Positions 1 through 9,243 of a stretch of 64,000 nt of DNA are shown here, piece by piece. The stretch comes from Lunatibacter salilacus (GTDB taxonomy: Bacteria > Bacteroidota > Bacteroidia > Cytophagales > Cyclobacteriaceae). Each line of letters begins with the position of its first letter. Position 1 is the stretch's first letter. Under the pieces are notes generated by a model. It had not been told where the DNA came from. It did no database searches and saw only the letters and a list, made by a program, of their open reading frames with translations. The stretch is from positions 113,968 to 177,967 of the forward strand of contig NZ_VOLC01000015.1 in assembly GCF_009797935.1 (NCBI RefSeq). The letters are read 5' to 3'. A program made the translations under genes and the position numbers.

Positions 1-808
1 ACAATACTCCCGATTTGCTTTCTGGCCTGATTGTTTCCCTGAGGGGGCGACTAAATAGTATTAATCTAGACAGTTCGTCGACCAGCCTTGATTCATATTC
101 ACCGCGGCTATGGCCCACTGCTAGTGAAATCCAAAATCCCCAATATATTTTATGAAGGTTCCTAAATCCAACGCCTGCTTCAACTGCGGTTTTTTCCAGG
201 ATATCCCAAAAAACCTGAATGTCCTTGGAGCCCAATGGGTAGAAATTGGCAATGAATCCGGTCAAAAAATGTTTGTCAAACCAATTGGTTAACCTTGGAA
301 TGGCATGTGCATGACTGGAAATCAGTTCAGCAATAAACCCAACTTCCTTTTCGCTTAATTCATTCACCCATTCCCCCTTTAATTTGTTGTTTTGATTTTC
401 TGCCCACCAAGGCAATTGGCCATGGATCAGGTAATGGGCAAATAGGTAACATGTGGTATTTAAGAAAGCTGCGGGTTTTTCTGATTTTTCCGATACATAG
501 GTCTCATATTTGTTTTTGAGACTTGTCATTTGAACCTGCTCTTTCTCCTTTTTCAGTCTTTCACCCAACAAAGCCTTAATTTTTGACTTTATTGCCTCAT
601 TACTGAGTCCGTTGATAACTCCCAGGTCAAGTTCAATTTGGTCATACATGTACACTTGGTCCTGACCGGAAGCGTTGTCAAAACATTCCTCTATACAAGG
701 ATTGATTACATTATTAAGTAAAGGTTCTATCTTCCCTTCCCAGTGTTGCAAAGAGCTTTGGTCCGGTATGGATAAGTCAAAAATTTCCCTCTGAATAATA
801 TGCCGCAT
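1..808 (-). CDS. Contractile injection system tape-measure protein, N-terminal part (cut by window edge)
   Basis: The first 269 codons of a gene that continues beyond the left edge. Its ATG (806-808) overlaps the TGA of the upstream baseplate gene (ATGA), so the two are probably translationally coupled. The N-terminus starts MRHIIQRE and soon reaches an IELDLG motif near residue 68. That layout, a His-Ile-Ile start followed by a D/E-LDLG motif, is typical of the CIS tape-measure family (Afp14 type), which sets tail length and lies inside the tube. A Trp-rich stretch (LPWWAE) follows. Position right after the large baseplate gene matches Afp/PVC gene order. The family call is from motif and context; the rest of the protein is unseen. 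Confidence 0.75.
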   Translation of the reverse strand, partial: MRHIIQREIFDLSIPDQSSLQHWEGKIEPLLNNVINPCIEECFDNASGQDQVYMYDQIELDLGVINGLSNEAIKSKIKALLGERLKKEKEQVQMTSLKNKYETYVSEKSEKPAAFLNTTCYLFAHYLIHGQLPWWAENQNNKLKGEWVNELSEKEVGFIAELISSHAHAIPRLTNWFDKHFLTGFIANFYPLGSKDIQVFWDILEKTAVEAGVGFRNLHKIYWGFWISLAVGHSRGEYESRLVDELSRLILFSRPLRETIRPESKSGVL

Positions 809-3800
809 CAATGGTCGGTATAGTATTCAAGGTACAATGCGTTTACAATAAGAATAAGCATCTCTTTGGCATCCTCTAATAATGATTGGTCCACCGCATC
901 TGTCATATAAAGATTTAGGAAGTTAAAGTAAGCCTGTTCAAAATTTTCCAGTGATGGGTCTTCACCTGTGGTATTGGATCCGGAAATGCTCCTGTCCACC
1001 CAGAGAATTCGGGGAAGGATGTTGGCTGGACAATACCTGCGCAACTGCAATTCGGCATAATGCCTAAATTCTCCATTGCGATAGCGAACGGGTTGATCGG
1101 CTATGCGCTCACCATTTTCAATTTCAAAATCTCTTGCATAGCCGGATGGAAGAATTACAGTTAACTGAAATGAGTATGGATCAGCAACATTGGGGATTGT
1201 AAATATGGAGTTGCTATTCGATTCGGAATAAAGAAGGTTGTTTTCAAGAAGGAATAAACCCTCTCCACTCAGTTCTCTGTAAATGAAATCCTTTGTCTGT
1301 TGAACCCCCTCAACTGCATCAATTACAGAGGTAAATTCCTCCAGGGATCTTGCAAGAATATTTCCATCTGGAAGCACTATTGCAAATCGATAGGAATCCG
1401 TTGCAGGATTTTCTACAAGGTAGTTGGATTCCTCCATACCATATTGTATCAATAGCTGCCCGGCGTGGGCTGCAGCAATCAAAGCTTCAGGTTCGGTATC
1501 CCCTGAAAAATTATCCACGCTTTCCAATAATACAACCCCTGACAATCCGATTTCCGACCAAAGCCGGAAACGTTTTTCCAATACCGGATTACCATCGATA
1601 TCATCAAAAATTTCCACGAATTCCGACCAAGGATTGCTAATTGGACGCCTTTGCATAAATTTAACCCCAAGACAATGGTACATTCTCCATTCTAAAGGAA
1701 TCAGGGCGGTAGAAATCCATAATCGTCTAAAGGTTTCGGCTAGTTGGGCCAGTCCATTTTCCACAAGAATATCGGAATCATAATCTTCCACAGATTCGGC
1801 AAGTACCCTGTTTTCGGAGCTTCTTAGCACAATCCTTCTTGTAGCCCCATCTAATATGATGGAATAATTACCCGGTTGGGTAGCTAAAATGAGGACTTGT
1901 TTTACAATCCTTTCCACTTCAATTAAAGATTGGGATGATTCAGATTGTCTTAACAAAGGAACTCCCGCACCATTATTTAATACCCAGTCATATACACTTC
2001 CCACATGCTGGATTTCTAGGAGATTTTTGTTTCTTTGCAAGAGCTGACCAAATGCTTGCCCCTTGTTCTTATTGAGTTCAGGTAAATCTCTGTAGTAGTC
2101 GGATTTTTCTTGAATCAAATTTTTCAGCACCTGAATTTTCTGTATTTGTTGAAGGTCCTGGATTTGGGTTATCGATAAATCAAACCTATCAGGGACATTA
2201 GATGCCAGTTGGAAAAGGTAATCCGAACGATGCTTCATTTCTTCGCCTTGAGTCGCCAAAAGGTGATCCAATACCGCGTTTCGTTGCACTAGGAATTGTT
2301 CCTCGGTCTCAATGTTATCATGCAAAATTCTTTCATAGGGATTGTTTTTATCCCCCTGAAATTCCTGCCAAGAGATAGTGGAGTCATCAAAACCTTTAAT
2401 TAATGGGGAAATTTCGGGAATATTATACAAACCTTTTTGAAACAGACTGCGGTCTACATCAGCATCCGAGCTGAAAAAAGTGTTGAAGTTTGACAATTGA
2501 GCCTGGCAACCGGCAAGCATTTGTTCAAATAGAAAAAGATACCCCTTGAGCTGTTTTGCTTGAGATTTCCGTAAAGGAGGTGCATTTTCTGGCAGACCTG
2601 CTTCTCCCACTCCATAGGTTTTCGGAAGGTCACACTGTATGGGATAAAAATCATTTATCGGAAAAATTTCACCTTGGGGAACAGGTAAATCCAGGTCCGT
2701 ACGCAATGCTTTCTGCCCATTTAAACTCAATTTTTCTTCAAAAAGCTCCAATACAAGATTTGAGTCATACGGTACTTTTAGACCATTTCGGAAAATGGTG
2801 ATCCTGCTTTTTGTCACACTGAAACGGGGAACATGATTCTTGCTTTTAACTAAATGCAGGCAATCCCTTGCGCCGGAAGTGATAGGCCTATTGTTTAGGA
2901 AATTGGATAAGGTTAGGCTCCTTAAGGCAATAATAGTTCTATTTGCCAAATTTTCGCGTTGGGTCACATCTGAATTCCCCAAATTTCTGGTCTGGTAAAT
3001 TATTCTAAGAATATCTGAAGCATAGATGGTTTCCATAATCTGATGTTTCCCCAAACTATTTTCTGAAAGAAATCCAGAGTCGGTCACAGGGCCATCAAAA
3101 ATCCCATCAGCCGTACCGATGAGGTCCAGTTGATCAGAAAGGGAATCCAGCTGGATTTTAGGAGAAATCATCCTATAAATTCTATAAAAAATTTCAGCTA
3201 ACAATTCTTCAATATTGACTTTGCTTCCTACCTCCAGAAGTGCGGAGATACTTATCTCCTGTAGACGGACGGCGTTAAACTCCCTAATGTCCTCACACAT
3301 ATTCCGATAGGGCATTAGGTACCTTCGTATTTCCCTCATGTTTTCATGTGCGAAAACCACCCTCCGGTTGAGTTGTTTTATTAGGCTTTGATCAGAAGGG
3401 CTATTGTCCCCTATGGTCTCTACCTCGGACTGAAGTTCCTGAAGGATGCCCGAGGATTCCAATAGAGGGTCATTCATTAATGTGATTATATTGGCCACTA
3501 TCCAAAGTTCCATTACCTGTGGGATCCCATTCGGATCAAGGTAATTTATTTCAGCTCTGGCATAATAAGAGTGACCTCCAACAATGTTATTCCATTCATT
3601 TCCCGCTGTTCCATTGAGATTTATAGTTTGGATCAAAACATCCTCCCTAAAGGGGGCAATTTCCGGATCACTCCAATGCGGGAATGCCACTTCCACGGTA
3701 TAGGGCACTGAAATCGGTGGAATATCAAATGCCAAAACAAAATTATTGGAATTCAATTCATCATTATTGAATTCCAGCAACACATTAAACCTGCCCAACG

Positions 3801-4167
3801 GGGTATTGGCTAAGGGAAAAACCCAGGCATTGGAAACAGTGGGATGGTTGATAAGAATTTTACGGAAGTCCGATAGGTTCACAGGAGCAGTTGGCAAAAC
3901 CTCAGCTGCGGTAAAGAAACTTGCTTTCTTAAATTCCCCACTGCTGGAAATAAGATCTTTGGCATCCATACCCGCACGTAATCCGGTTTCAGTAAATGCA
4001 TAGCAGATGGCTTCAAGAATAGTAATTCCAGGATCATGAAGGTTGTGGTCGGTCCAAGTATTGGCTGCCAATTCCTGAATTACATTCAGACCCTGTTGCC
4101 TAAGAAAATCGAAATCCTGGCTTTTGAGTTCAGGGGGTTGTTTGGATATGCTTTGGGATTGGTTCAT
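808..4167 (-). CDS. Large eCIS baseplate protein (Afp12/gp6-gp7-like)
   Basis: An 1119-residue cytoplasmic-type protein with no signal peptide. Near residues 38-52 it carries the WTDHNLHDPGITILE motif, typical of the N-terminus of baseplate wedge proteins in phage-like contractile systems. It lies between the S74 fibre gene and the tape-measure gene, as Afp12-type proteins do. The middle and C-terminal parts are low in recognisable motifs. It is long for the family; in AlgoCIS, extended baseplate proteins form a cage around the spike, and the size here is compatible with that. The exact correspondence to Afp12 is inferred from size, N-terminus and order. It is separated from the fibre gene by 9 bp. 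Confidence 0.8.
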   Translation of the reverse strand: MNQSQSISKQPPELKSQDFDFLRQQGLNVIQELAANTWTDHNLHDPGITILEAICYAFTETGLRAGMDAKDLISSSGEFKKASFFTAAEVLPTAPVNLSDFRKILINHPTVSNAWVFPLANTPLGRFNVLLEFNNDELNSNNFVLAFDIPPISVPYTVEVAFPHWSDPEIAPFREDVLIQTINLNGTAGNEWNNIVGGHSYYARAEINYLDPNGIPQVMELWIVANIITLMNDPLLESSGILQELQSEVETIGDNSPSDQSLIKQLNRRVVFAHENMREIRRYLMPYRNMCEDIREFNAVRLQEISISALLEVGSKVNIEELLAEIFYRIYRMISPKIQLDSLSDQLDLIGTADGIFDGPVTDSGFLSENSLGKHQIMETIYASDILRIIYQTRNLGNSDVTQRENLANRTIIALRSLTLSNFLNNRPITSGARDCLHLVKSKNHVPRFSVTKSRITIFRNGLKVPYDSNLVLELFEEKLSLNGQKALRTDLDLPVPQGEIFPINDFYPIQCDLPKTYGVGEAGLPENAPPLRKSQAKQLKGYLFLFEQMLAGCQAQLSNFNTFFSSDADVDRSLFQKGLYNIPEISPLIKGFDDSTISWQEFQGDKNNPYERILHDNIETEEQFLVQRNAVLDHLLATQGEEMKHRSDYLFQLASNVPDRFDLSITQIQDLQQIQKIQVLKNLIQEKSDYYRDLPELNKNKGQAFGQLLQRNKNLLEIQHVGSVYDWVLNNGAGVPLLRQSESSQSLIEVERIVKQVLILATQPGNYSIILDGATRRIVLRSSENRVLAESVEDYDSDILVENGLAQLAETFRRLWISTALIPLEWRMYHCLGVKFMQRRPISNPWSEFVEIFDDIDGNPVLEKRFRLWSEIGLSGVVLLESVDNFSGDTEPEALIAAAHAGQLLIQYGMEESNYLVENPATDSYRFAIVLPDGNILARSLEEFTSVIDAVEGVQQTKDFIYRELSGEGLFLLENNLLYSESNSNSIFTIPNVADPYSFQLTVILPSGYARDFEIENGERIADQPVRYRNGEFRHYAELQLRRYCPANILPRILWVDRSISGSNTTGEDPSLENFEQAYFNFLNLYMTDAVDQSLLEDAKEMLILIVNALYLEYYTDH

Positions 4168-4176
4168 CCTTTAAAC

Positions 4177-5247
4177 CTATTTTGATTTTGCCGCAAGTTG
4201 AGATTCTAGTTTTTTAACTCTTTTTTCGAGTTCCTGTATGGCATTGATCATGATATAAAATAGAGGTTGGGTATCATAAGAAAGGTATTCTACATCATCA
4301 TCTTCACTTTTTTGGGATTTAATGACCATAGATGGAATTACTTTTTGAATATCCTGAGCTATTAAGCCTATCCGCTCTTTGCCGTCCTCGGGTGTTCCCC
4401 CCTTTCCGTTGTACTTAAATGTTACCGGCTTTAGTTCAACAAGCTCTTTTAGACCAAATTTAAGTGGTTTTGTATCCTGCTTTAGCCGTATATCCGAAGG
4501 CCCAGGAGTAATAGATCCAGTAGCATTGATATTACCAGTAACACTGATATTTCCAAAAACTGACAAGTTCCTATTTTGTGTAGGAGATCCAAGCGCAGTA
4601 TTTCCATTAAGGTTAATACTCGCTGAAGGGCTCATGGTGATGTTGCCAGCATTGGTAATTTGCATTCGGACCACATTGTTTTGTCTTAAAGAAAGGGTAG
4701 CACTGCTGCCTGAATTGAGTGCTGTATTTCCAAGTGAATCCTGCCGAACGGCATAGTTTTCGGAATTGACATTGTTTCGGTGTGCTAAATATGCGGCATC
4801 ATCAAGCGGTCCATTGTGAAAAATGGTATTCCCTAGCCGTACCTGTTCCGATGCACCTGGTAGGTTTGCGGCCAATGGTACATCCAATCTATGGGCAGGA
4901 TCTTCTGGAAATTCCCCTATACCTACATTTCCTCCTGCGAATGCAACTCCATTTCCATCAGGAACCGGAACAAATGCCCCGCCACCTTCCCCAGCAATAG
5001 CACCCCAGGTGCCTGCACTGAATACCTCCACCTGGCCAGCGGTAAACCGCAAGGTACCTTCTTGTCCATTGGTAGCATTTGAGAGATTCAGACCCGCTGG
5101 TATGGTCAAATTACCGTTGGTGTCCAGTTGAATATTGTCATCTACTTTGTTGATTGCAGAATCAATTAGATCTGAAAAATTTGATCCGGTAGGTCTTGCC
5201 CCGTCTTCAAATCTATCAAATAAGTAACTTCTACTTCGATTAGCCAT
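4177..5247 (-). CDS. eCIS tail fibre with C-terminal peptidase S74 intramolecular chaperone domain
   Basis: 356 residues. The N-terminal ~70 residues (starts MANRSRSYLF) probably attach to the baseplate. The middle is a Gly/Asn/Ser/Thr-rich repetitive beta region (for example LNLSNATNG, ISVTGNINATGSI), as in trimeric fibres. The last ~106 residues are an S74 (endosialidase-type) chaperone: SDIRLK at about 251-256 gives the Ser...Lys pair spaced five apart used for self-cleavage, then a GLIAQDI motif and a C-terminal coiled coil (INAIQELEKRVKKLE). In characterised S74 proteins the domain trimerises the fibre and then cuts itself off. The location between two baseplate genes points to receptor-binding fibres of the eCIS. 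Binding target unknown. Confidence 0.85.
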   Translation of the reverse strand: MANRSRSYLFDRFEDGARPTGSNFSDLIDSAINKVDDNIQLDTNGNLTIPAGLNLSNATNGQEGTLRFTAGQVEVFSAGTWGAIAGEGGGAFVPVPDGNGVAFAGGNVGIGEFPEDPAHRLDVPLAANLPGASEQVRLGNTIFHNGPLDDAAYLAHRNNVNSENYAVRQDSLGNTALNSGSSATLSLRQNNVVRMQITNAGNITMSPSASINLNGNTALGSPTQNRNLSVFGNISVTGNINATGSITPGPSDIRLKQDTKPLKFGLKELVELKPVTFKYNGKGGTPEDGKERIGLIAQDIQKVIPSMVIKSQKSEDDDVEYLSYDTQPLFYIMINAIQELEKRVKKLESQLAAKSK

Positions 5248-5280
5248 GATTGCATGAAAATTAATGTTAGAATTAAATTT

Positions 5281-8200
5281 TTAAGAAACTAAGATGAAAT
5301 CCAAACCGACCACCATTTGTCCTATGCCAATTTCCTGGGTACCTATACAAATATCCTCGGAATGGACACCAATTCTGTGGTGGGTATTTGATACCAAAAT
5401 GGCATCCGGTCTGGATGCTGCGGCAATTTCCACCGGTACGCCAATTACAAAATCACTGTTGATGATTTTACCTGACCCTGGAGGACCAATGGTTGGTTCA
5501 GGGGTAAGTGCTACCTCAAAATCCAGATCTATCTGCATTTCGCTAATTCCACCAAAATCGCTACCTGAAAAGCGGTGATAAATTGCAAAATCAATTATAT
5601 AGTCCACATACTGCCTCCCTTCAATAAATGCCTGTATTTCTGAGGAATGGATTTTACCCCCAAATACAATATCCTCTCCTTCATCATAGGACCAGGGACT
5701 AAGAAACTTTTTCAAATCTTCATTCAATTGATACGTATAAAATCCAGGATCATAGCCCGTCAAAAAGGAGATTTTGCAATCAACCAATATGGTTTCATAA
5801 ACCGGATTGGAGACTTCTGTTTGGGTAAAGGGAGATACAGAATAAGAGTCAATAAAATCTTTAATTGTTCTTAGGAATGCACTGTTGGCTTTTGGTTGTA
5901 AAGGGTTGCCTGTAGGCTTTTTTCTCCAATCCGGGACAACGACCAACTTTACGCTGCCAGGTACCATCTGATTGTTGATATCCGTATGTGGCAAGGCCTT
6001 TACTTTGAAAATTTCAGGAAAGGTTTCAAGTACTAGGCGTTCAAAATCCCAGCCTGTCACGGCTCTATTCCTATGCCTTAACCTTTCATGTACCCGTTGA
6101 TGGTACTCCCAATCTGTTTCAGACGGCCTTCCTGATGCGGATGGAATCGGTTGATTCACTTTCTTTATCGCCGCCTGTTTAAGCTTGAGGGATTTAATGG
6201 TGTTGGCAGGCAGCGGGTTAGAGAGATGTTGATCTATGTTTATTCCTTGGTTCTCCCAAAAAAGGGTAGCACTGGCGGATTGGGCAAATATCTGTTGAAT
6301 GTCCGCGGCACCTTCCGAATTAGAATCAATACTAGCTCTTATCCAATGGAAATTTTCCGGCATCAGAAAATGCTTTGAAGTGGCATCCGGTCCCAACACC
6401 AGTCTTATGAGTCCGGAAACCTGGAACCCCTCCGTCTTATCCTCAAGGATATTGTTTTTGGGGATTTCTTTCCATTGGGCTCCTGCCAGATACTCCCATT
6501 TTATATCTGAGGATTGCAACATTTCCGTTCCAGGGGTACTTCCCTCGTCGATCTGAAAGAAAAGAGAAATTATCTGGGATGCTCCGGCGTTTTCCAGCCC
6601 AATATAAAACGCGCCTTTATAGGGATATTTTGGCACCAAATTCACCGTTTCCGATTCCTTTGACTCGGAAGCACCAAAAACATCCAACGTAAAGAAACGG
6701 TCTATTCCATTGGGGAAATTTGGCCTAAATTTTTCACTTGCGCTATAATCCAATTTAACTGAAGATAAGATTGGGGTGTAAGGGGGTTTAGGCAGTGCGA
6801 CGCTACTATCCCCTGACGCAATCTGTAAGGCGTGTTGGGTAGTAATCGGGATAAAGCTGGAATGACCAAAAGCTTCCAATGGGGCATAGGCAGGCAAATT
6901 GTCTAAATCAGTTTTGGTCGGTCTGGTAAGTACTATTTTAATAAATCCCTGTTGCTGGTTTTGGCTGTATCTGTTACCAATGTCGAAGTTCGATTGGCGG
7001 GAATAGCTCTTATACAACGTAATTTGTTCTACCTGGCTCTTGTTGACAGGCATCTTTTGTGGGTTTTGAATATTGTAGGGGTTAAAAAGCCTGTGCTTGT
7101 AAGGGGTTAGCAAATGCCAGGATTTACCGGACAGCAGATATAAATCTGCCTGAAAGACACTGTTGTTAACTCTTGGGTTACCATATTCCAAGTAATGGGT
7201 TGCCATATCATCCGGAACATCTTTCCATTCTAAATTGACATCCAAGCTGGTAATTGATTTGGAAAAAATTTCATTACTTCCAATATAGAAATTGCTTTTT
7301 AGAGTAGGGGCATGGCCGAAAGGGACAACAGGGGAATCTATTGATTGGAGGGATTGATCATTTTGAATAACGAGATCCCTGATTCCTGTAACCTTCACCT
7401 CCATTTCTACTTCAGTTAAATAGAGCCTACTTAGCAAAGACTGAAAATGTGTTGCCGCTTTTACGGTCATTGACCATGCAGGTGAATTGGTATCTAGTTT
7501 TTTCTGATGTATTTCTTCCAGATAACCGATGATTGGCGGGGAAGACTCTTTAAATTCGACAACAATGGTAAGGGTAAGATTTAAGGAATTCTCCTCATTA
7601 GGGACAAGGGATGCCGATAGAATCCTGTCAGGAGAAATCCAACCCTTTTCAGCAGTCATTTGGATGTCCAGCGTATGTCTAAGATCATATTCTGATTCCG
7701 GTTCGTTGGACTGGAGGTGAAATATTACAGAAACTGTTCTGAGCCCTTCCGCAAGGTTGAAATGGGGTGAAGCTATCGCACATCCCAATGAGGCCGGTTG
7801 AATCAAGGGATCTTCTTTTATATTATGTGCCTGATGGGGTCCAAATGGCCTCCACCCAGATTCTAAACCAACTATTTTTCTGGCATCCATTGCCTTATAA
7901 ATGGTGTGCCTTCCAAATATATCCTCCTCGATATAATCTAATAGAATGGATCCAATTTTGGATTGGGTAACAATACATTCACTGTCCAGTGCATACAACA
8001 ACGGAACGCCTTCCGGGGAGACTCCTCCATCAAGTAGGGTTCCTTTCTCCAATCTGAATGGTAACCTGTCTTTAGCCAATTCAAAATACACATGAACTCG
8101 GTCCAATGCCAAAGGTCTGCGCTTAATTCGCAAGACTTCCTCAAAATAAAAGTTCAATCTTTTTGCTGTTAGTTTATTCAGATCTTCCTGCACATAGGCA

Positions 8201-8523
8201 AAAATCTTTAAAAATGCCATTATCAACGCAAGGTGCGGTGGACAGTTCTTCTCAACTGAAAAAAGCTTGTTTAGTTGGCTTTCATCCAAAACCCCGTTTC
8301 CATCCGTAAATTCCAACAGAAAGGATTTCCAGGTTCCCTGGGGTTGGTCATTCAGCCCAAAGAATTTAATCTCTTCGCTTAAGGCAATTAAAAAACGCAG
8401 AATATCCTGCTTGGATCGACCATCAATTTTTACAGCAGAAGGATCCAGGGAAAGTAGCCTTCTGTCCAATTGGTTAACTCCGTCGGTCGATAATAGATAC
8501 TTGAAAATTTTTTTATCGCTCAT
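5281..8523 (-). CDS. Large baseplate J-like protein (Afp11/gp47-like)
   Basis: 1080 residues, no signal peptide. The C-terminal third holds the baseplate J/gp6 signature region: ETDWEYHQRVHERLRHRNRA, a VTGWDFERLV stretch near residue 840, then a P-G-SVKLVVVPDW strand, a pattern shared by Afp11 and T4 gp6-type wedge proteins. The gene follows gp25 by 4 bp, the usual gp25-J pairing. The long N-terminal two thirds has no motif I can name and makes this protein larger than many J homologues, which may reflect cage-like extensions. Starts ATG at 8521-8523. Confidence 0.85.
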   Translation of the reverse strand: MSDKKIFKYLLSTDGVNQLDRRLLSLDPSAVKIDGRSKQDILRFLIALSEEIKFFGLNDQPQGTWKSFLLEFTDGNGVLDESQLNKLFSVEKNCPPHLALIMAFLKIFAYVQEDLNKLTAKRLNFYFEEVLRIKRRPLALDRVHVYFELAKDRLPFRLEKGTLLDGGVSPEGVPLLYALDSECIVTQSKIGSILLDYIEEDIFGRHTIYKAMDARKIVGLESGWRPFGPHQAHNIKEDPLIQPASLGCAIASPHFNLAEGLRTVSVIFHLQSNEPESEYDLRHTLDIQMTAEKGWISPDRILSASLVPNEENSLNLTLTIVVEFKESSPPIIGYLEEIHQKKLDTNSPAWSMTVKAATHFQSLLSRLYLTEVEMEVKVTGIRDLVIQNDQSLQSIDSPVVPFGHAPTLKSNFYIGSNEIFSKSITSLDVNLEWKDVPDDMATHYLEYGNPRVNNSVFQADLYLLSGKSWHLLTPYKHRLFNPYNIQNPQKMPVNKSQVEQITLYKSYSRQSNFDIGNRYSQNQQQGFIKIVLTRPTKTDLDNLPAYAPLEAFGHSSFIPITTQHALQIASGDSSVALPKPPYTPILSSVKLDYSASEKFRPNFPNGIDRFFTLDVFGASESKESETVNLVPKYPYKGAFYIGLENAGASQIISLFFQIDEGSTPGTEMLQSSDIKWEYLAGAQWKEIPKNNILEDKTEGFQVSGLIRLVLGPDATSKHFLMPENFHWIRASIDSNSEGAADIQQIFAQSASATLFWENQGINIDQHLSNPLPANTIKSLKLKQAAIKKVNQPIPSASGRPSETDWEYHQRVHERLRHRNRAVTGWDFERLVLETFPEIFKVKALPHTDINNQMVPGSVKLVVVPDWRKKPTGNPLQPKANSAFLRTIKDFIDSYSVSPFTQTEVSNPVYETILVDCKISFLTGYDPGFYTYQLNEDLKKFLSPWSYDEGEDIVFGGKIHSSEIQAFIEGRQYVDYIIDFAIYHRFSGSDFGGISEMQIDLDFEVALTPEPTIGPPGSGKIINSDFVIGVPVEIAAASRPDAILVSNTHHRIGVHSEDICIGTQEIGIGQMVVGLDFILVS

Positions 8524-8527
8524 TTAA

Positions 8528-8929
8528 TTATATCTCATTTAAATAAAATGGATAAACCAGATTGCCCCTGGTGTTTGTGCTTCTTATGGTGTAGTCTATT
8601 TGGATTTCTATCCTGCCAGATGTGTTTTCATCAGGGATTAACCGAACGAAATTCAGGTTTATGCGAGGTTCAAAAAACAATAAAGCCATTTCTATTTCAC
8701 TTTGGATGGAAGTGGCGGCCGTTGTGGTCAATGACTCAAATATCCATTTGTCCCGTTTCCATCCAAAGGAGGGATGCAATACCCTTTCACCCAGTTCGGT
8801 GGATAGTATTATCTCCAAACTGCTTTGAATATCGGCCTCTCCTTCCACCATTTCGATTTCCCCATTTACTTTGTCGAAGACTGGAGGAAAACTCCATCCC
8901 CTTCCTAAAAATTGACTGTCTCCTGCCAT
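8528..8929 (-). CDS. gp25-like baseplate wedge protein
   Basis: 133 residues. It shows the GPW/gp25 pattern: an N-terminal GRGWSFPP segment, an acidic EGEADIQSSLEIILSTELGERVLHPSFG core (the family's I-x-x-ILxTxxGERxxxPxFG signature) near residues 30-57, and a C-terminal RIEIQIDYTIRSTNTRGNLVYPF strand. In T4, Afp and T6SS (TssE) this protein joins the inner wedge and triggers sheath contraction. It sits between PAAR and J genes, exactly as in Afp (Afp9-Afp11 region). Confidence 0.93.
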   Translation of the reverse strand: MAGDSQFLGRGWSFPPVFDKVNGEIEMVEGEADIQSSLEIILSTELGERVLHPSFGWKRDKWIFESLTTTAATSIQSEIEMALLFFEPRINLNFVRLIPDENTSGRIEIQIDYTIRSTNTRGNLVYPFYLNEI

Positions 8930-8943
8930 AATGCTTAAAGTTT

Positions 8944-9231
8944 TTAACCGATTAATACTGTAAATTCACCTACGACAATGGTGCCGCCGTGTGCTGTACT
9001 GTCTCCCAACCTTGCCGCGGGCTTCCCACCTATCAACACAGTAGCGGAGCCCGCGATTACCGTATCAGGAGGTCCGGTACAGGTGAGCATGTCTCCAAGC
9101 CTTAAAGCTGGCATACCTCCAATTAAAACTGTCGGCTCTCCCGGAGGTAATGCCGGTCCTCCGACATGAGGTACCGTCCCGGTCACCATGGGGCATACGT
9201 GCATATCACCGGATCTTGCTGCGGGCATCAT
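8944..9231 (-). CDS. PAAR-domain spike tip
   Basis: 95 residues made almost entirely of a PAAR domain. It starts MMPAARSGDMHVCP and has three beta repeats of the TVLIGGMPALRLGD type. Probable zinc ligands are H11, C13, C51 and H81. PAAR proteins cap the VgrG-like trimer with a sharp zinc-bound cone that pierces membranes. It has no C-terminal toxin extension, so it is a plain tip. Gene is 12 bp downstream of the spike gene. The start could be the first or second of two consecutive ATG codons. Confidence 0.95.
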   Translation of the reverse strand: MMPAARSGDMHVCPMVTGTVPHVGGPALPPGEPTVLIGGMPALRLGDMLTCTGPPDTVIAGSATVLIGGKPAARLGDSTAHGGTIVVGEFTVLIG

Positions 9232-9243
9232 ATTTCTAGTATT

